Shown one piece after another: positions 20,906-21,517 of a stretch of 21,517 nucleotides of DNA. The translations under genes and the position numbers were made by a program. The first letter of the stretch is position 1. Each line of letters opens with the position of its first letter. This stretch comes from Gp13-AA77 sp035946575. GTDB taxonomy: Bacteria > Acidobacteriota > Terriglobia > UBA7540. The stretch covers positions 1 to 21,517 of the forward strand of contig DASYZG010000055.1 in NCBI GenBank assembly GCA_035946575.1, given 5' to 3'. The notes beneath the pieces are model-generated. The model saw nothing but the letters and a program-made list of their open reading frames with translations. It was not told where the DNA came from and did no database searches.

Positions 20906-21517
20906 TCAGCGCCGCTCGATCGGCACATATTTTCTGTTCGTGGGACCCGTGTAGTCGGCGAGCGGCCGGATCAGGCGGTTGTGCGCGTACTGCTCCAACA
21001 CGTGCGCCGTCCAGCCGGAGATGCGGCTCACCGCGAAGACCATGGGGTAGAGATCGACGGGGATGCCGAGCACGTAATAGGCGGAGGCGGAGTAGAAGTC
21101 CACGTTGGCGTTGATGTTCTTCTCGCGGATCATCAACTGCTCGATCCTGAGCGACATGTCGAACCACTTCGGCTGGCCGTTGCGCCCCAGTTCCTCCGAC
21201 ATGCGGCGCAGCACCCAGGCGCGCGGATCCTCGGTGTGGTAGACACGGTGGCCGAAGCCCATAATCTTTTTCTTCTGGGCTAGTAGGCTATGGATGTAAT
21301 CTTCCGCCTTGTCGACGCTGCCGATTTCCAGCAGCATCTTCATCACCTGTTCGTTGGCGCCTCCGTGCAGCGGGCCCTTGAGCGTGCCGATGGCGGAGGT
21401 GATGGCCGAGTGCATGTCCGACAGGGTGGAGGCGGTGACACGCGCGGCGAAGGTGGAAGCATTGAAGCTGTGGTCGCCGTGCAGCACCAGGGCCACGTCA
21501 AACCAGTGCGCGTCGTC
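20906..21517 (-). CDS. citrate synthase, C-terminal part; 5' end outside window
   Basis: The frame is open to the window edge; the first visible residues are DDAHWFDVALVLHGDHSFNA, so the GTG at 21496 is internal and ~170 N-terminal residues are missing. All three catalytic residues are visible: the first His in KGPLHGGANEQV, the second in MGFGHRVYHTEDPRA, and Asp in INANVDFYSASAYYVLGIP. The end, EQYAHNRLIRPLADYTGP, is the usual bacterial C-terminus. The enzyme condenses oxaloacetate with acetyl-CoA in the cytoplasm. The sequence resembles the shorter type (Bacillus CitZ-like), a group that also includes 2-methylcitrate synthases, so propionate use cannot be excluded. The next gene on this strand starts 142 bp downstream and seems independently transcribed. 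Confidence 0.95.
   Translation of the reverse strand, partial: DDAHWFDVALVLHGDHSFNASTFAARVTASTLSDMHSAITSAIGTLKGPLHGGANEQVMKMLLEIGSVDKAEDYIHSLLAQKKKIMGFGHRVYHTEDPRAWVLRRMSEELGRNGQPKWFDMSLRIEQLMIREKNINANVDFYSASAYYVLGIPVDLYPMVFAVSRISGWTAHVLEQYAHNRLIRPLADYTGPTNRKYVPIERR

Noticed and set aside
1..21517. CRISPR arrays, tRNA or rRNA genes, replication origin, phage attachment sites
   Set aside because: No regularly spaced repeats, no cloverleaf-like sequence and no integrase or att-like duplications were seen on reading both strands.

Overview
The window looks like chromosomal DNA from a GC-rich member of the Acidobacteriota, probably a soil lineage. The strongest evidence is a PadR-family regulator overlapping a ~913-residue duplicated FtsX/MacB-type permease with no ATPase beside it; this pairing is the acidobacterial duplicated orphan permease (ADOP) arrangement. 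Supporting signs are a carboxypeptidase-regulatory-domain TonB-type receptor, Tat-exported sugar enzymes, and many small GC-rich dispersed repeats. Both edges cut genes: a glycosyltransferase on the left and a citrate synthase on the right.

Layout. 1-3159 (+): the end of an exopolysaccharide/lipopolysaccharide gene run (GT4 glycosyltransferase, FecR-domain membrane protein, non-hydrolysing UDP-GlcNAc 2-epimerase). 3287-4489 (-): a protein with eight TPRs. 4490-5232: about 740 bp without an intact gene, holding promoter-like sites, a decayed transposase helix-turn-helix and small repeats. 5233-7352 (-): a nitrosative-stress operon, an RIC/YtfE-type iron-sulfur repair protein overlapping an NnrS-family membrane protein by 4 bp. 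7608-10739 (+): PadR regulator plus ADOP permease, apparently read from a leaderless promoter. 10971-12803 (+): a phosphoesterase without a signal peptide and a small unknown protein. 12922-13692 (-): a TauE/SafE-type permease. 13891-14076 (-): the tail of a decayed sugar isomerase. 14212-16719 (+): outer-membrane receptor. 16768-20763 (-): two Tat-signalled sugar enzymes, a TIM-barrel isomerase/epimerase and a Gfo/Idh/MocA oxidoreductase, now separated by an IS701-family insertion and a 128-bp MITE-like palindromic element. 20906-21517 (-): citrate synthase C-terminal part.

How the genes fit together. The left block makes surface polysaccharide precursors. RIC and NnrS would act together against nitric oxide damage. 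The receptor, isomerase and oxidoreductase are plausibly one carbohydrate uptake and oxidation locus that has been remodelled by mobile elements: one isomerase copy is reduced to a frameshifted tail, and an IS701 copy landed exactly in the terminal CTAG of the MITE between the other two genes. I found no CRISPR array, tRNA or rRNA, and nothing that I can defend as a wholly new multi-gene system. The most distinctive items are the nested IS/MITE, the leaderless PadR-ADOP unit, the heptamer repeat in the TPR reading frame, and the small dispersed repeats.
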